Assembly (NCBI GenBank): GCA_040954595.2
Contig: CM082598.2
Location: 9,610,001 to 9,674,000, forward strand
Direction of reading: 5' to 3'
From: Balanoglossus misakiensis
Lineage: Eukaryota > Hemichordata
Length of the DNA stretch: 64,000 nucleotides
Positions 24,078 through 38,019 of the stretch are shown piece after piece. The position numbers were made by a program, and so were the translations under genes. The notes below the pieces were generated by a model that made no database searches, had not been told where the DNA came from, and saw only the letters and a list, made by a program, of their open reading frames with translations. Numbering within the stretch: position 1 is the stretch's first letter; every line of letters begins with the position of its first letter.

Positions 24078-24850
24078 GGCTGCATTCACAAACATCTCTG
24101 GAGGGGGGGGGCGGGAGAATTCAAATTTTTTTACCGTTAATTTTCACATGCCCCCCTCAACATCCTGGAATATTTTCAAATCCCCCCCTTCCGAACTGCT
24201 AAAATTTTCAAATCTCCCCCCCCCCCCCATTTTCTTTCACACAGCAAAACACATCACCTATTTATCTTGTAAAAAAAGAAAAACAGCGCTCCCATGAAAA
24301 GAATTTGAAACTGATGTTTTCCCTTATCAGTGGGTATTAAAACTGAACATAGTTTTTATTTTTTTTAAGTATTTGTATTCTGTGTTGGGAGACATTGTAA
24401 ACCGAGAAGTGAAGGGGGTGGGGGACACCCCCTCCCACGTAAGAAAATTTTACAAAATACAGAGTTCAAAACTGCATTTTAATGAACCCAAAAGCAAATT
24501 AACTCAACTACCGGTATGTTGGGGAGGACAAATTTAACCTTCGGGGCTCAAAGTTAGCATGGGGGGGGGGGGGGGGGCAAGTCCCCTGACCTGGGACACT
24601 AGATAAACCAGTCAATGATTTAAAGGTATTGATGATTGACGGGGGTGGGAGTGGGAGGGGGTGTGTTATGAAGGGTTCAAAACTGCATTTTTGTGGACTC
24701 AAAATAAATATTTAGTCCTCAAAGTTTTCAAGTCCCCCCCTTTACAGTCCCTAAATTATTTCAAATCCCCCCCTTACATACCCTCAATTTTTTCAAATCC
24801 CCCCCTCAATTCTCCTGCCCCCCCCTCCAGAGGTGTTTGTGAATGCAGCC
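24078..24850. mobile_element. 773-bp Harbinger-type element, TTA TSD, G-run termini
   Basis: Begins GGCTGCATTCACAAACATCT, then CTGGAGGGGGGG, and ends with the complement at 24850. TTA flanks both ends (24075-24077, 24851-24853). A 3-bp TTA duplication and GGC/GGG-start TIR fit PIF/Harbinger MITEs. The interior has several G/C runs of 8-16 and no transposase. Confidence 0.8.
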
Positions 24851-25139
24851 TTAATGCTTTTTGCTATTTAGTATTATTGACTATTTTAATCATTTTTTGC
24901 TAAACATTTTATATTTGCAGAGATATGTGCTGATTATTAGCAATTATGTGCTCAATTATAAGCAGGTAAACGATTTAGGCTGCATTCACAAACACCTCTG
25001 GAGGGGGGGGGGCAGGAGAATTGAGGGGGGGGATTTGAAAAAATTGAGGGTATGTAAGGGGGGGATTTGAAATAATTTAGGGACTGTAAAGGGGGGGACT
25101 TGAAAACTTTGAGGACTAAATATTTATTTTGAGTCCACC
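24690..25139. repeat. Inverted repeat formed by two G-run MITE ends
   Basis: 24690-24854 and 24975-25139 are near-perfect reverse complements around a ~120-bp spacer. The right arm (24978 onward) is a second, truncated copy of the GGCTGCATTCACAAACACCT element in the opposite orientation. Confidence 0.85.
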
Positions 25140-26162
25140 AACGTGACGTCACAGACTCGGTCACGTCAATCAGCGTCGCGTCGTCTGCTGACACAATGGC
25201 CACCGCAGAAGATGTCGTCTGCCAACCTCAAGAGAAATGTGCATGATTTTCCCAGCTGTTAGCATGAGGTTTATTATAAAACACCTATAGCCTGGCCTAT
25301 ATTCGGGCCATAGCAGCCGTTTTTACCCCCTCGTGACTGTGAGTTACCAGAATCACATGCTATTTCCCGAGGCCGCAGGCCGAGGGAAATAGCATGTGAT
25401 TCTGGTAACTCACAGCCCCTCGGGTGTAATAAACGGCCGCTATGGCCCTCATGGTGTTCAATAGGTGTTCAAAATAACATATCATTAAAATGCATGTAGA
25501 ATGCAATCTGACCAATGACGCGCCCGGAAAGCCGCGCCACTCACCCATTTCCCCCTTTTGTAAAGAAAATCACGACCTTTTCTTTTCAAATGTAAATTTT
25601 GGGGTCAAATACGCTGTTTGGGGATATCCCGTCATTTCAAAACAAGAAAGCACGAGTCAAACTTGCTACCAGGTCAACAAGAAATTTTTTTTCACCAGTG
25701 CTTTTGTGAAATATTTAATTTTGATTCTGGCGTCTACGCTATTTTTGAGGATTTCGCCTGCTAGGATAGCATAGCGATCGAGGGCACAGGTGCTCGTGGA
25801 CTTGTGCTGTCACAGGGGAGAGCGAATGGAGGGGGGGGGGGGGGTTAGCTCTGCGTACAGGTCTGTGTGTTCCCGGCGTTACACGGCCTCCACCACAGCC
25901 CTGCAAGGCGCCATAGAAAAAACTGGTGCTTCTGCGGTCCGGATCCGGACCGCAGTTTTTTCGGCCGAAATTCGATTTTATCGAAGCAAAATCCTTTCCC
26001 TGTCTACTTCTGCCTCCTAACCGACTCCAAATATGATGCGATTAACTTGTCCTAACGTCCGAACCGCTCGCTTTCTAAAACTTTTTTGTTTACCCATGGA
26101 GATAAACTCGCTGTAAGCTTTATATTTAATATGGCGATCTCAACATGTAAACACACAAAAAT
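25140..26162. repeat. Intergenic with hairpin and GTGTTCCCGGCGTTACAC-family copy
   Basis: A large palindrome covers about 25300-25448: arms GTGAGTTACCAGAATCACAT and complement, loop GAGGCCGCAGGCC. From about 25850 to 26070 lies a repeat (GTCTGTGTGTTCCCGGCG, AAATTCGATTTTATCGAAGC, AAATATGATGCGATTAACTT) that recurs at 49315-49500 inside another element. No gene seen. Confidence 0.65.
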
Positions 26163-26536
26163 GAATCAAACGCGAGTTGTTATTGTTATTATTATTATTG
26201 TTGTTGTTAAGATTGGTAATACAATTTTTTTTTTAAATCAATGTGTCATTTCTTGCTATGTTTGTCGATGTTGCATGTAGATAACTGTAAAAGAACACCA
26301 TCGTGGAAAACACGACCTAGGTCGCCCAACGTCACTACGGCGACCTAGGTCATGTTTTCCACGAGTGACGTTGGGCGACCTAGGTCGTGTTTTCCACGAT
26401 TATGGTGTTCTTTTACAGTTATCTACAACATCGACAAACATAGCAAGAAATGACACATTGATTTTTAAAGTTTTTTTATTACCAATCTTAACATCAACAA
26501 CAACAACAACAACACGATTCATTTCTCTATTCCCTA
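26163..26536. mobile_element. Foldback MITE, GACCTAGGTCG family, copy 2
   Basis: Nearly perfect palindrome centred near 26338. The arms contain TCGTGGAAAACACGACCTAG and TAACTGTAAAAGAACACCAT, with outer GTT/AAC runs. The right end is ACACGATTCATTTCTCTATT. Confidence 0.9.
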
Positions 26537-28289
26537 TGACAGGACTGGCAAACCTCGTGACCTGAAAGCTGACATTCAATGTCATCAGCACTGTATCTGG
26601 ACAAAAAAACATGACCACTTTGCTATGCAAATTTAAAAGGCCATTGCTATTGAATTTTTGCAACAAAATTTCAAAGTTGTTGTCAAGGTGACTATCAAAT
26701 TTGCATATGACCTTAGAGTATGAAAGGAGGTCATCAGTAGGTCTGCTAACTTCCTGGTGCTATGCTACTGTAAACACAGGGAAGGTTTACAGCTAGGTAT
26801 TCATGTCGAATGACTAGAAAATTTACTTCACAGGCAGATTCATAAAAATATTATCTTTTATTATCTGGTTAACAAAACACTTACATTGAATACATACAGG
26901 ACCGCTTATGGGCTTCAAGTTCAACAAAGACCGTGTTCTGTGTGAGTGCTAAAATAACTGCCGGGATAAGACACGAGAAATTAGATCTTTCACTATGAAT
27001 GTCAAAAATGCACATACAAAGATAAAGTTTGGTATTCAGCAGAAAGCTGCTACCTGTAATCCTGGACCTGCACATCAGTATACCAGCCTGACTTCTGCAT
27101 GAAAAATGTGACTGTTTGTCTGCCGATCATCCTTTTCAGTACCAAATTGGATCGTTTTAAAATTTCTTCTATTTTCCAAAATTATAGAAACTTTACACTG
27201 TGTGACACACCTGTGACTTTTTTTGGACCGGGTACATTTGTATGTTTAAGTGTTTTATTTCTCAAAACAGACCAATGCCAAGTGCAATGCCAGTACATGA
27301 GTACAGTAATGGACACCTACATGCCTTCTGTGTTATACTTGCCATAAACAGCAACATACGACTACTGTCCCCCCCCCCCCATCAGTCTGCAGAATTTCTA
27401 TATATATGGAAAACCATAATAGATACACCAAACGCACATTTCTCAGACCTTGAGTATATTCACTAAATGAAAACTGTCTGACCTTGATGACAGCAGTACT
27501 GGGTGGGGAAGGTGTACATTTATTAAGATAAACCTTTGGACAAAGTTGATGATGAACTTTAACAGTTACAGCTTGTAATGCTTTAAATAATGGATAAATA
27601 AACACAGTTACCTAAGCAATCTCTTGCACAAGTTTACATTTTATTTATGACACAATTCCAAGAACATGTGCTAGCAGTGGCAAAACAGTATTTTACAATC
27701 GCTGGATTGAGCTTGCGTCCAATCAGAATGGCTGACGGTAGCATGATATAATTACACTTACGGACACATGAATTTGGAGGTACATACCAAATGTCAGATG
27801 TATCAAATACCAGACACAAACATACACATTTGCAAAACAGTATTCTTTATGTCTTAGACTGTTTTCTATGACTTCTGTTTACATAAGTAAAAAAAATCAA
27901 TTCTATACTAATAGGCATATTGCGAATTAGCCTTTCATGGTGGGTGCATTCTGAAATGGGAAGCATGGTGGACAAACCTGTAATTTTACTGTGTGTTTCA
28001 ATTTGAATACCCATTCATATGATGCTGTTCACAGGTGTAGATAGTACTCGGCCATGATTTTACATGTCAGCTGTGTTGTTCTCACACACTTGCTTTAAAA
28101 CGTCCATATCACTGTCATTTTTACTAAACATGATGGTGATTTCCCACCTCAATGCAGACTTCACTTACTAACTTTACATAAAAGCAACAGAAATGTCATT
28201 GAAAATTTGCTGAAGCAATATGGTTAGGGAATCAAACACACTCAAATTAAGTGTGCTTGCAGGTAAGTCAAACACTTGTATGACATCTC
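26537..28289. other. Intergenic, downstream of the zinc-finger gene
   Basis: No exon supported. A repeat block near 27640-27770 matches 20395-20580 in inverse (ATCATGCTACC, CTGATTGGACG versions). AATAAA on the minus strand occurs near 27516 and 27640 and could serve the gene at 28290, but these are common words in AT-rich DNA. Confidence 0.4.
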
Positions 28290-28346
28290 CTATTTTGCGG
28301 TCTTCTTTCCCATATCCATCTTTTCATCTCTTGAAAATTTATTTCT
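28290..28346 (-). CDS. Zinc-finger gene, probable terminal exon
   Basis: A strong acceptor (T-run then CACAG at 28347) is followed by 18 basic codons, RNKFSRDEKMDMGKKTAK, and TAG, in the phase left by the finger exon. The 6.5-kb gap to that exon is full of transposons, so an unseen exon in between or a different 3' end is possible. Confidence 0.4.
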   Translation of the reverse strand, partial: RNKFSRDEKMDMGKKTAK

Positions 28347-31300
28347 CTGTGAAAAAAAAAAATAGGGTCAAGGACACTTGGTGCTCTCTGAGTGTGTGAT
28401 GAGCAGCATGTTTGGAGAACAGTGGTTTGGTATATGGGTGAAAGGAACAATTTGCAAAGACCAAGGTGAAATGCCGAACTGTTTTGCTCATGTAATATTG
28501 AATGCAGCCTGATAAGGTGGGTGCTTGACAGGGGAAAAAACCACATGTCAAGGGCTCTAATAACTATTTTAAATTTAGTCTTAAAATGGCCCGCACACAC
28601 AAATGGCCCCACACAAATATATTCTGTCATTTCCCTCTCAGATTTTGTGTCTTATGTTATACTGATGGAATTCATTGCGTATTGTTATATCAAATTGCAC
28701 CAGTGCAAGGTATGAGAAATGCATTCTGAAAAAAAACAGTGCAAGTAGAAGTACTAAAAGTGAAAGAAATACATCTTGAAAAAAAAATATCAGCATTTAG
28801 GATAAGCTGAACACAGTATATGAAATAAATTAAAATAGTCATTGCTCTCTGGTCCATCATTTTCAGTAGAAGTGACATGATTTCACATCAATAGTGTTGT
28901 CGTTGTTTATGATGATAAAAACATTTTAAAAAAATTAATGTGTCATTTCCTGCTACCGTAATCGTGGAAAACACGGCCTAGGTCGCCCGACGTCACTCGT
29001 GGAAAACATGACCTAGGTCGGCAAACGTCTACGAGTGACGTTGGGCGACCTAGGCCGTGTTTTCCACGTTTACGGTAGCAGGAAATGACACATAATTTAA
29101 AAAAAAATGTTTTTATCATCATAAACAACGACAACACGATTCATTCCTCTATTCCCTGCGATTTGTTATTGGATCCAGGGTGCACCGCTCGATTACTAAA
29201 AGACGCTTCCGGTTCGTGGAAAATTTAACGTGCAGTGATCCCAGACTCTCTTTCTCGCACAGCGCCCTCTAGAGACGAGAGAAAGAGTAAGAGAGTCTGG
29301 GTAACCGAGACTATCTGGAGTGCCCAATCACTCTGCCCGATCCCTATATATGGAAGTGCTCATTAATATTTAATAATGAAAGCGCCCTCGAGGTCAGACA
29401 AGTTTTTGACCAATCAGAAAGCAGCTATTACACTCGTAGTGTACAAGTACTTTGTCTTTTTATATACCCATGTTTCTCACTCTGTAAAACGAAATTCTCT
29501 CGGCTAAAGAACTTGCCCGCTGGCATATCGATTCTTTGACCCCAAAGCAACAAGTTTACCATTGCGATTGGATTTTCACCGTTGCTTTGAGGTTTGAGGC
29601 CGTCGTGAATCACGGCGTGGCCATGGGTCCAGCCAAGCACGAAGACATTTCTCCAGGAATCACATCAGGTAGTGATACCGCAAAATGGGGACTTTTGGCG
29701 TCAAATTTGTTAGTCATTGTGGTGATAGGCGTCGGACATCGGAACATGGGTGGACGATATACACACAAGTGCGCCAATCCGTACCATGAAGCATGGACAG
29801 GGCATCTGCGCTTACTGCACAGATATGTTTTTGGAAAGAAGGAATACACCCCTAGACCAGTATCCGGTTGGTACTATTACCCGGTCACTTCGCGGAAAAG
29901 ACGCGATATCTACGCGATATTCAAGAGTCGATGTATTTGATGGGTATACTCATTAGTAATCGGTAGAAGTTTCGACGTCGTACGGGTTGAACTTGAGCGG
30001 AATCGCCCGAAAACAAGAGATGCGCACAATCGATCATTTCCTTCATACTACGCATTTTACGGTAGCTACGCAAGAGCCGCACTTTAAAAGTCGGCCTGTC
30101 GTCAATATTTTTGAGCTTTTCCACCAAAATTGCTGTTCTAGTACTTGTCGAGTCATCATGAACGAGTTCATGTATGAGATTTCAAAATTGGCGCAAACAT
30201 TTACGCGCCTTTCGCGTACATCGGGAGGAATGCTTTAGACGGGTAAGCCGGTCATGTGGACTTGTCATAGAAAAGACGTGCACTGTGGGCTAGTAAGTCG
30301 CGACTTCCAGGTCGAAGAGGGGTCGACTTCGTAGTTTTTTTCTTTGAATGAAAGTCCGTATATTCATGATTCTACTGATAAGGGGCCAAATACTTTACGA
30401 GAATATGCATTCTATTTGAATCTAACTGTGTTTGTGCAACTGATGCAACGTGAGCGGAGTACTGGTCCAAGTGACCGCATACAGGTCTAGCGACACCGAT
30501 CGTTTGGGAATCTTTTTTACCTTGACCTTTGTCAACTTGACCCGGATTTGTATTTTTTTTCTATTGTCAGTCCTCCAGTGCTAAAAATACATGGCGTTGT
30601 TGTAGTATCGGAGTTGCCGATGAAGCGCGAGTATCGTTTTTAATAAAAGTGACTGGATACTGGTCTAGGGGGTGTAGTCATTAAGCCATGCAAACCAGGT
30701 ACTGATCGATCAAGTGTCAATGATGTCGACATCACACTGAATAAACCCAATTGACGAACTATATAAACCAATGTAAAATATCGACGAGAATTTTATGAAG
30801 TACAAGCTTTTCCGTGTCTCCTCCGTTGTACATGCGTTCATCTTCATGCTTGTATACATCGATCGTACACAGTTTTACTTCATGTCAATGACTTTGATCT
30901 AGACTACTACATGTGTATCGACACAGAAGGTCGGGTGCCGCTCCGTGCGTGAAAACTTCGCTTGTTATTGACAGCTAACATTTATCTAAAATTGCCAATG
31001 AGGGCTTGATCAAAGACAATAAGATGACAATGAAAACCGCTTTCCTGAATATCAGCAATCAGATCAGAAAGACGGAGCAGAAACAGTGCACAAACACATT
31101 AAAACGTCGCGTGGCACTTGCAGTTGACTTCAGGTCATCTGACTACTCATTAATATGCGCACGCATCTGATTGGTCACTTCAGTAAACTTTCAGCACCTT
31201 TGACCCTATATGAATATTAATGAGCACTTCCATATATAGGGATCGGGCAGAGTGCCAATGGAAGAAGCAGGGGGGGGTCTAGGTAACCGAGACTAATTGA

Positions 31301-34300
31301 ACTGGTGACTCCATTATTGATATGCAAATTACTGGTGAATCGGAATCCATGGCTTAATCTGAATCTGAAATCGACATAAACTTCAAAAACAAATATGGCG
31401 GGTTTATTATCTACCGTATATTCTCGCAATTAAGCGCCATTTCAAATTTTGGTGGCGCCAAAACAAAGGCAGAAATTTGCCTTTTCAAAAATCCGTGGCG
31501 CTTATTCATTGATCGCCCTGTATACTGTACCCTGTTGATTCATATGCAAATAATTTGGGACGTTCCAATCAGAGTTCTCGTAAGGGGGTGTCCACAGTGA
31601 ATGAATGGCTGTTTCAAATTCATATGTAAAGTTTCAACATTTTCTATTCAAATACAGTCAGTTCAATGTATTGTCTAATAAATATTCCAGAAATAAAAAG
31701 TTGTCAACGAAGTGAATACTACGAGCAGCATTACAGTATGCTGGCTGAACCATCAACAAAATCTATTATAACACACCATGCAGCGAACCCTCGATCGTGA
31801 TTCGTCAATACGCCGTCACGTGACCTTAGTCATTTCTAACTGTTCCCTAGGGCATCAGTTCGATCGGTTTCTGCCCGGTACTGTTGCCTGGATGTGGTGT
31901 GTGTCGTGTTTGGTGTGTTATAAAACACATGATGACTGACATATTCGGGCAACAGTGTATTTTTGATGACCTCGGGACTGCCAGTCACACCAAAACAAGA
32001 CTGTTTTAGTTGTGACTAGCAGCGCCCTCGGTCATCAAAATACACTGTTGCCCTCATTGTCAGTCATCATGTGTATACTGACGTATAGTGGTTTAGTCCA
32101 AGTGCGTCTTTGTCATCATGCTCTCACACATGTAAGGTCAGGCAAGGTTGCATGAATACTCTGGTTGCGTGAATATTCATGAGAAACTTATAACCGCAAA
32201 CATTCACAACTTGAAACTAGTCCTATTATTTCAAAGCCCTGGCCATATGGTCAAACTTGGGTGGTAGTGCCGGTAACGTAAGCGGCCGCCGATCGATCGA
32301 CAGGAAAAAGACAAGTGTCTAGACACCCGGCACCTGTGTCTTTTGCAGTGAATAATAATTTACATAAATTAGGAGGTTGACATGTGCCTGATTTCATCTT
32401 GTAAATAAATAGCACATCAGCCCAAAGCATGCATTGTCTGCTCAGGTCAATTATTATTCACGCAGCAAGCCCCGTTGATTTTGACAAGACCCCTAAACAG
32501 GTGTTACCTCGGTAGTACTTGCCATGACTCACGTACGTCCACACACCTTAAAAAAAATAAAAATTCCTGGCGCTTAATTTTAAGTAAAAAGTAGCAAAGT
32601 CAGGTATCATTGGCACCTAATCATGGGTGGCGCTTAATTGCGAGAATATACGGTATGTAATTATTGTTTTTTAGTTTGTCGTGTGCTACAAAATACTTTT
32701 ATATTTGCAAGCAAATAAGAAAAAGAAACGCGTTACTGGTGAATTGGAATCCGTGGCTTAATCTGAATCTGAAATCGACATAAACTTCGAAAACAAATAT
32801 GGCGGGTAATAGGCAGTCACGATCTCACACTTGCCATACAATGTAGTACGTCGTATTTTCTGCGGGAGTAATTTTGGGAACACTACACCTATTTGTAATC
32901 GTTATATTTAATTATACAGGTAAATTTTGAGGTTATATCTGAGGTCAAAAAGAATTCTGAGGTCCGGGTTCTGAGGTTCTGAAACTTCACAGGGTTCTGA
33001 GGGGCTCTGACTCAGAGAGTTCTGACTCAGAGGGCTCTGAAGAGTCAACTTTACCGCAGGAAGGCCCCTTATGTCTGAGCTGCATGCATACCTCGCATAT
33101 CACTTCATAAAGGGTTATACCATGTACAGTTGCGACATAAGAGGCCAGCTGCACCATGCCACGATCGATGACGAAACACATTTATCACGCACAAACACAA
33201 AGCGAGTAATACTGCAGCATCAGCTGGGTATTCCGAACTTGGATACCGGTACTTTGAATTAAACCTCACACTGGCTAATCCGTTCCAATTTCTGTCGCCG
33301 TTCCAATTCTTTCCCAACACCTCAAAACTCACAGCAAAAATGATTTAAAATGTAAATTGCAGAAACATACTCATGGAGGTATACATGTATGTACCTGGGC
33401 TATGTACCTCTTCGATTTCTGTATGTATTTTTAAACCTGTATGTTGCATTGCATGAATTATCCATGAATTATTTAAGCAATAAAACACCCCCAGCCCATC
33501 GCTCGTGCGTATATGGAGTTGAACTGGTCAAAATCGAGTGGTATACCATGGCTGGGGGTGTTTTATTGCTATTATATTATGCCAGTATATTGAAACTTTG
33601 CATAAAACATTTTAAAAAGGCATTTTCTTTGACTATGATATATGACTGTGGTATATGGCTAATATATCACGGTCACGTGTCGTGTCTCGACCAATCAAAT
33701 AGCGTGATTTACACCATCAATATACTGGTATAATATAATCTTCGATATCAAATGACGTCAGACATGCTCAGGTGCAGTGACGTTGGCATTCAAATTTCCA
33801 GCTGATGGGAATCGCTACCAAATCAAAGTATGTGTTTTAGATGACAGAGAAACCTAATGTCTGGCTATTCATGTTTCAAAAGTTGGTCGAACATTCGAGA
33901 TATTATCGATCGAAATGTGTCACTCGTCCTGGGGACGTGCGTTACCGTTCCGCTTACGACGTAAGATGGTGTTTGAGCGATATCGCAAATTTCTCTCTGA
34001 AAGGAATGCGTACGACATACTGTTTTCATGCAAAAAATGCTAGCATATTTAAAAGTGTCATGCATATGAACAACGTCCACCATGACTGGGAGGAGCTGAG
34101 CTGAGCTCACGCATAGTTTCACAATTAGATTCGCAATGGTTTTGTATACGGATTTGTTGTATTTTTCACGTTTTCCGTTTTTTTTATTCATGATTAATCA
34201 AACACTTTTCAAGACACATTCTAAGCAAAAAATGAAAATTATTGACTACACTTCGATGGCACTCTGCTCCGTAGAACAAAGTGTCCCCCCTTTTTGGTAA

Positions 34301-37300
34301 TGCACGTCGCCAGACTCCATGAGACGATTGCATACCCTTCCTAACATACACTGTATACGGGCGCGTCTGTCTTGGCTAGCAACAGAGTCGTACGATCGTC
34401 TGCCGCGTGCTGGGCCGGGCGCGTGCAATTTGTAGATTGTGCCATCACTTCCGCGTTCCGCGGCGCTAGTGTGTTCGCTCGCATATTTTGCAAGTCCAGC
34501 TGTAGCTAGGCCGTTCATGAGTGTAGTTCTCGTTCACACCAAAAAAAAACCCACGAAATATTGTATTGTGTGTTCGTTTAGGCCTATGCTAAGTTATCCA
34601 TACACTTTATTGTTCCATGACGCCCGTGCTTCAATGTGGTGCAGACGAAACGCCATGAGGCTGATGGGGCACCATACATGATACATGTGACGTGTCTGGT
34701 GGTTCTAAAGTGAAAACATAGTCGGAAAAACTTTTACTGGATTCTGAAATATTGCTTGCCAGTCACCTGGAAATGACAACGCTGTGGGTCATATGGCCAT
34801 ATCACGTGATTGACAGTAAAGAATACCGGTATTACCTGGAATTCAATGTAATGAGATTTTTCTCTACAGTGTTCATCAAGTTGTTGTCTTCCTTCCAGGA
34901 GCACAATATTACACAAAGTGCAGAAGAATGCTTTAACCATGTAATTCTGACCTGAGACAAAAAAGACATTAGAGAATTGAAATGTAACTGCAATGAGGCC
35001 TGAGGAATAATAATACTAATCATAATAATAAAGACAATTAAATTATAATGCGCCTAATCTCTGATAATCAGAGCTCGAGGCGCGGGACGGCAAAAAGTAA
35101 ACTCAAGAGGAGGACCTGTTGAAACACAGGCACTGGAATCAATGCACACACGTTTGTTATGTAGATGTCATCCACTGCTTTATGTCAGTGATACAGTTTT
35201 GGATATATTCTGTGGTTGGCTTAACAGCTTTGAGTCTTCGTTAGCTGCTGAAAATTCAAGCTGAGATTCATTTTACTTGCACATATGTATATGATGGTAC
35301 ACCAATCACTTGATTTTTTATTTGGGGAGGGTGAACAGATTTTTTTCCAATACTTATTATGACGTTTAGCTCCAAAAGGAGACATGTATACAAGCCGATT
35401 ATCAAACAAGATATTACTCCATATGGACAGACACAGCCTTGTCTATTTCAAGAGCAATTCAAAACCTAACTCAACATATCAAATTCCAATCACTCCATTG
35501 CCATATAGTAAAGTTGTACAGTTGTTTGAGGGCGCTCCATTGCTCCACCACTACCATATAGTCTATGGCTATACATTTATCATCCTGATCTTTTTCATCA
35601 TCCAGGCTGGACGAATTAGCTGGGTCGTCTCAACCTCTGTGTGCAACCCCTAGTACAGAATTTTTCAACACTCTGGCATGTCATTCTATTATCCTTTCCA
35701 ACTGTCATCAGAATAACAAAACATCAATTTATGAAAACCCTCTATTGCCAGTGGTTTCAAAGAAGCTCTGCAACACTGACAACTGAGTTGAAAATTCAAA
35801 ATGGAGCCTTCTGGATATGCCAACTGGACATGTAAATGTTGTCAATTACCTTGGGGTGCATCACTTATAATGTCTTCATCATGTTCCTCTTTTGTAATAT
35901 GAGAGTTCTCATTGTGATTGTTCTGAAATTACAACAAAACAGAAAAGGCAATAAAATGATGTCACTCACATGTTTGAGATATTACATTCATCTTGGATGA
36001 AACACTGTTAGTAATCTCTACAGAGCAGCTGCCTGTTTGATGTAGTCACTGTGAAACAGTCCCATGCTAAAGTAACATTTTGAACCTTTAGTAATAGTAT
36101 GGTCACCCACATAATGCAGTTTTCCAGTTTAATTCCTTAAAGGGTTTATGACATGCTTTGAAAAGTTTTCATTTTTCCCCATCTAAAGCTCACCTAGGGT
36201 ACCCGTCTATGCATTGCCTATTGTGTCGGTTCCGAAAAATGTGCGCGAATGCCGGAATTTGCCCCCTTTTATCATGCCTGTGATCAGGGAGCCACTTCGC
36301 ACTCGAGCCAGGCGAAGGTATTTGCATATGGACAAACAAGTACACTAAGTCCTGGTGTACCATTCTGTTTACAGTAAAGTGTAATTAGCGGTCCATGAGT
36401 AATTAAGTCCACAGACAAAGGCAAGCTACATAAACAGTGTTCAAAGCAAATGAAGCCCTTGCCTCACATTACAGGCAGAGGATTTACAAAGGTGTGAAAG
36501 ACTATTTGTCCACATCAAGATAAGTCTTCAGCTTAACTTCGAAAAGCCGAAAAAAATCGACTGAGTTGGGTTAGGGGTACACGCCCACTCGTCACTTTTA
36601 CTTGCCTGTTATCTAAGCACAGAGGGTGATACGCAATGCAAGATAGTAACATACGTTAACTTCAAGACCCAAAGAGTGATTTTACGCGTGGTTGTATAGG
36701 GCATGGCATGGGACCTTTAAATGTATGTAAAAGGCAATTGGTAACAGAAATTCTAACATCCTACTCACAAGGTCTCTGTCACTATGTGCTGTTTGTCTCG
36801 ACTCTTGATATCTTCTCTTAGAATTATCTTTATTTCTCCTTTTGCTATGATCCACTGACGCATTCCACTCTGTGTCTCTTACCCAAGTGTCCGACCTGCT
36901 ATCTCTTGATCGCTCCAGACTTCTTTGTCTAATGTTGTCTTCTCTGTCTGTCCTATTACGTCCACTTCTACTAGATCCTTGGTCTTCTCTGCTGGTGCCA
37001 CCACTGCTTCTCCATTGTCTGTTTCCACCTTTATTAGCCCAAATAAAAAAATCGCGTCAAGGACACGGTGGTCCCATTGAGTTAGGGCCTGGTCAGAATT
37101 AACAGGGGGGGGGGGGGGGGAAGGCCGGTGCGATTCAAAATCCGCATGCATGAAAAATACTGACCCTCCACCGATTTCTTGCACAACAAATGCTGACCCT
37201 CCCCCTTCTCCGTGAACAAAATCAAGTGACCCTCCCCACAATATCCGATGATTCATTCTGATTTGTACAATCAGATATTACTCAGTCAAACCAGGCAAAG

Positions 37301-37976
37301 TTCACATGTGTACAGAAAATTGTAGACCACTATTAGATACACCTCAGTTAGTTATTTGCTTGTTTCCTCCAAAGTGTGACATTTGCAGTACATGAATACT
37401 TTGATTCCTATGGCTTTTAAATATTCATTTTGAAATTTTCACTCTTATTCCTCAACATACTTTTCCTAGATAAATACAGTTATATGTACTTCATATCATT
37501 GTTAGTATCTAAAACAGAAAAAGTTATTAAATGGACAACCTCGATGATACAAATCATGGAGAATTGTGGGTAAAATATCGTACTGTGCTCCCCTTCCCTT
37601 AAGAAATTAGGGTTAGGGTTAGGGTTAGGGGATTTAAGATCACATACTGGTACATGTGTATGTTTTGTGAGTTGTGTGATGTATTTTGTAGTACAAGGGA
37701 TGTCAATACATCCATACAGGAGTGCCTACATGAGCGCAAGTCTCTTTTCAGGATTTCTCTGTAACACTTCAAATTTTTGACATTATCGGTGTCATCCTTG
37801 CACAAAAATTAGTGACCCTCCCCTTGACAAGTGCCCAAAATGTAGCGGCCCTCCCCCAAACCGTTGCATGAGAAATGGTGACCCTCCCCCCAATCGCACC
37901 GGCATTCCCCCCCTGTTAATTCTGACCAGACCCTTATTACACAAGAAAAAGTCTCCACCGGAGTACATGGCCATAT

Positions 37977-38019
<43 letters not shown>

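Noticed and set aside
29536-29940. 134-codon plus-strand ORF
   Set aside because: Lies inside a nonautonomous TIR element, has no recognised domain and no splice context. Kept only as a finding.
34246-34518. 90-codon minus-strand ORF in a CpG-richer patch
   Set aside because: No splice sites in phase with the zinc-finger gene and no recognisable domain.
37607-37630. Chromosome end
   Set aside because: Only four TTAGGG units, inside a TTA-flanked element with coding sequence on both sides.
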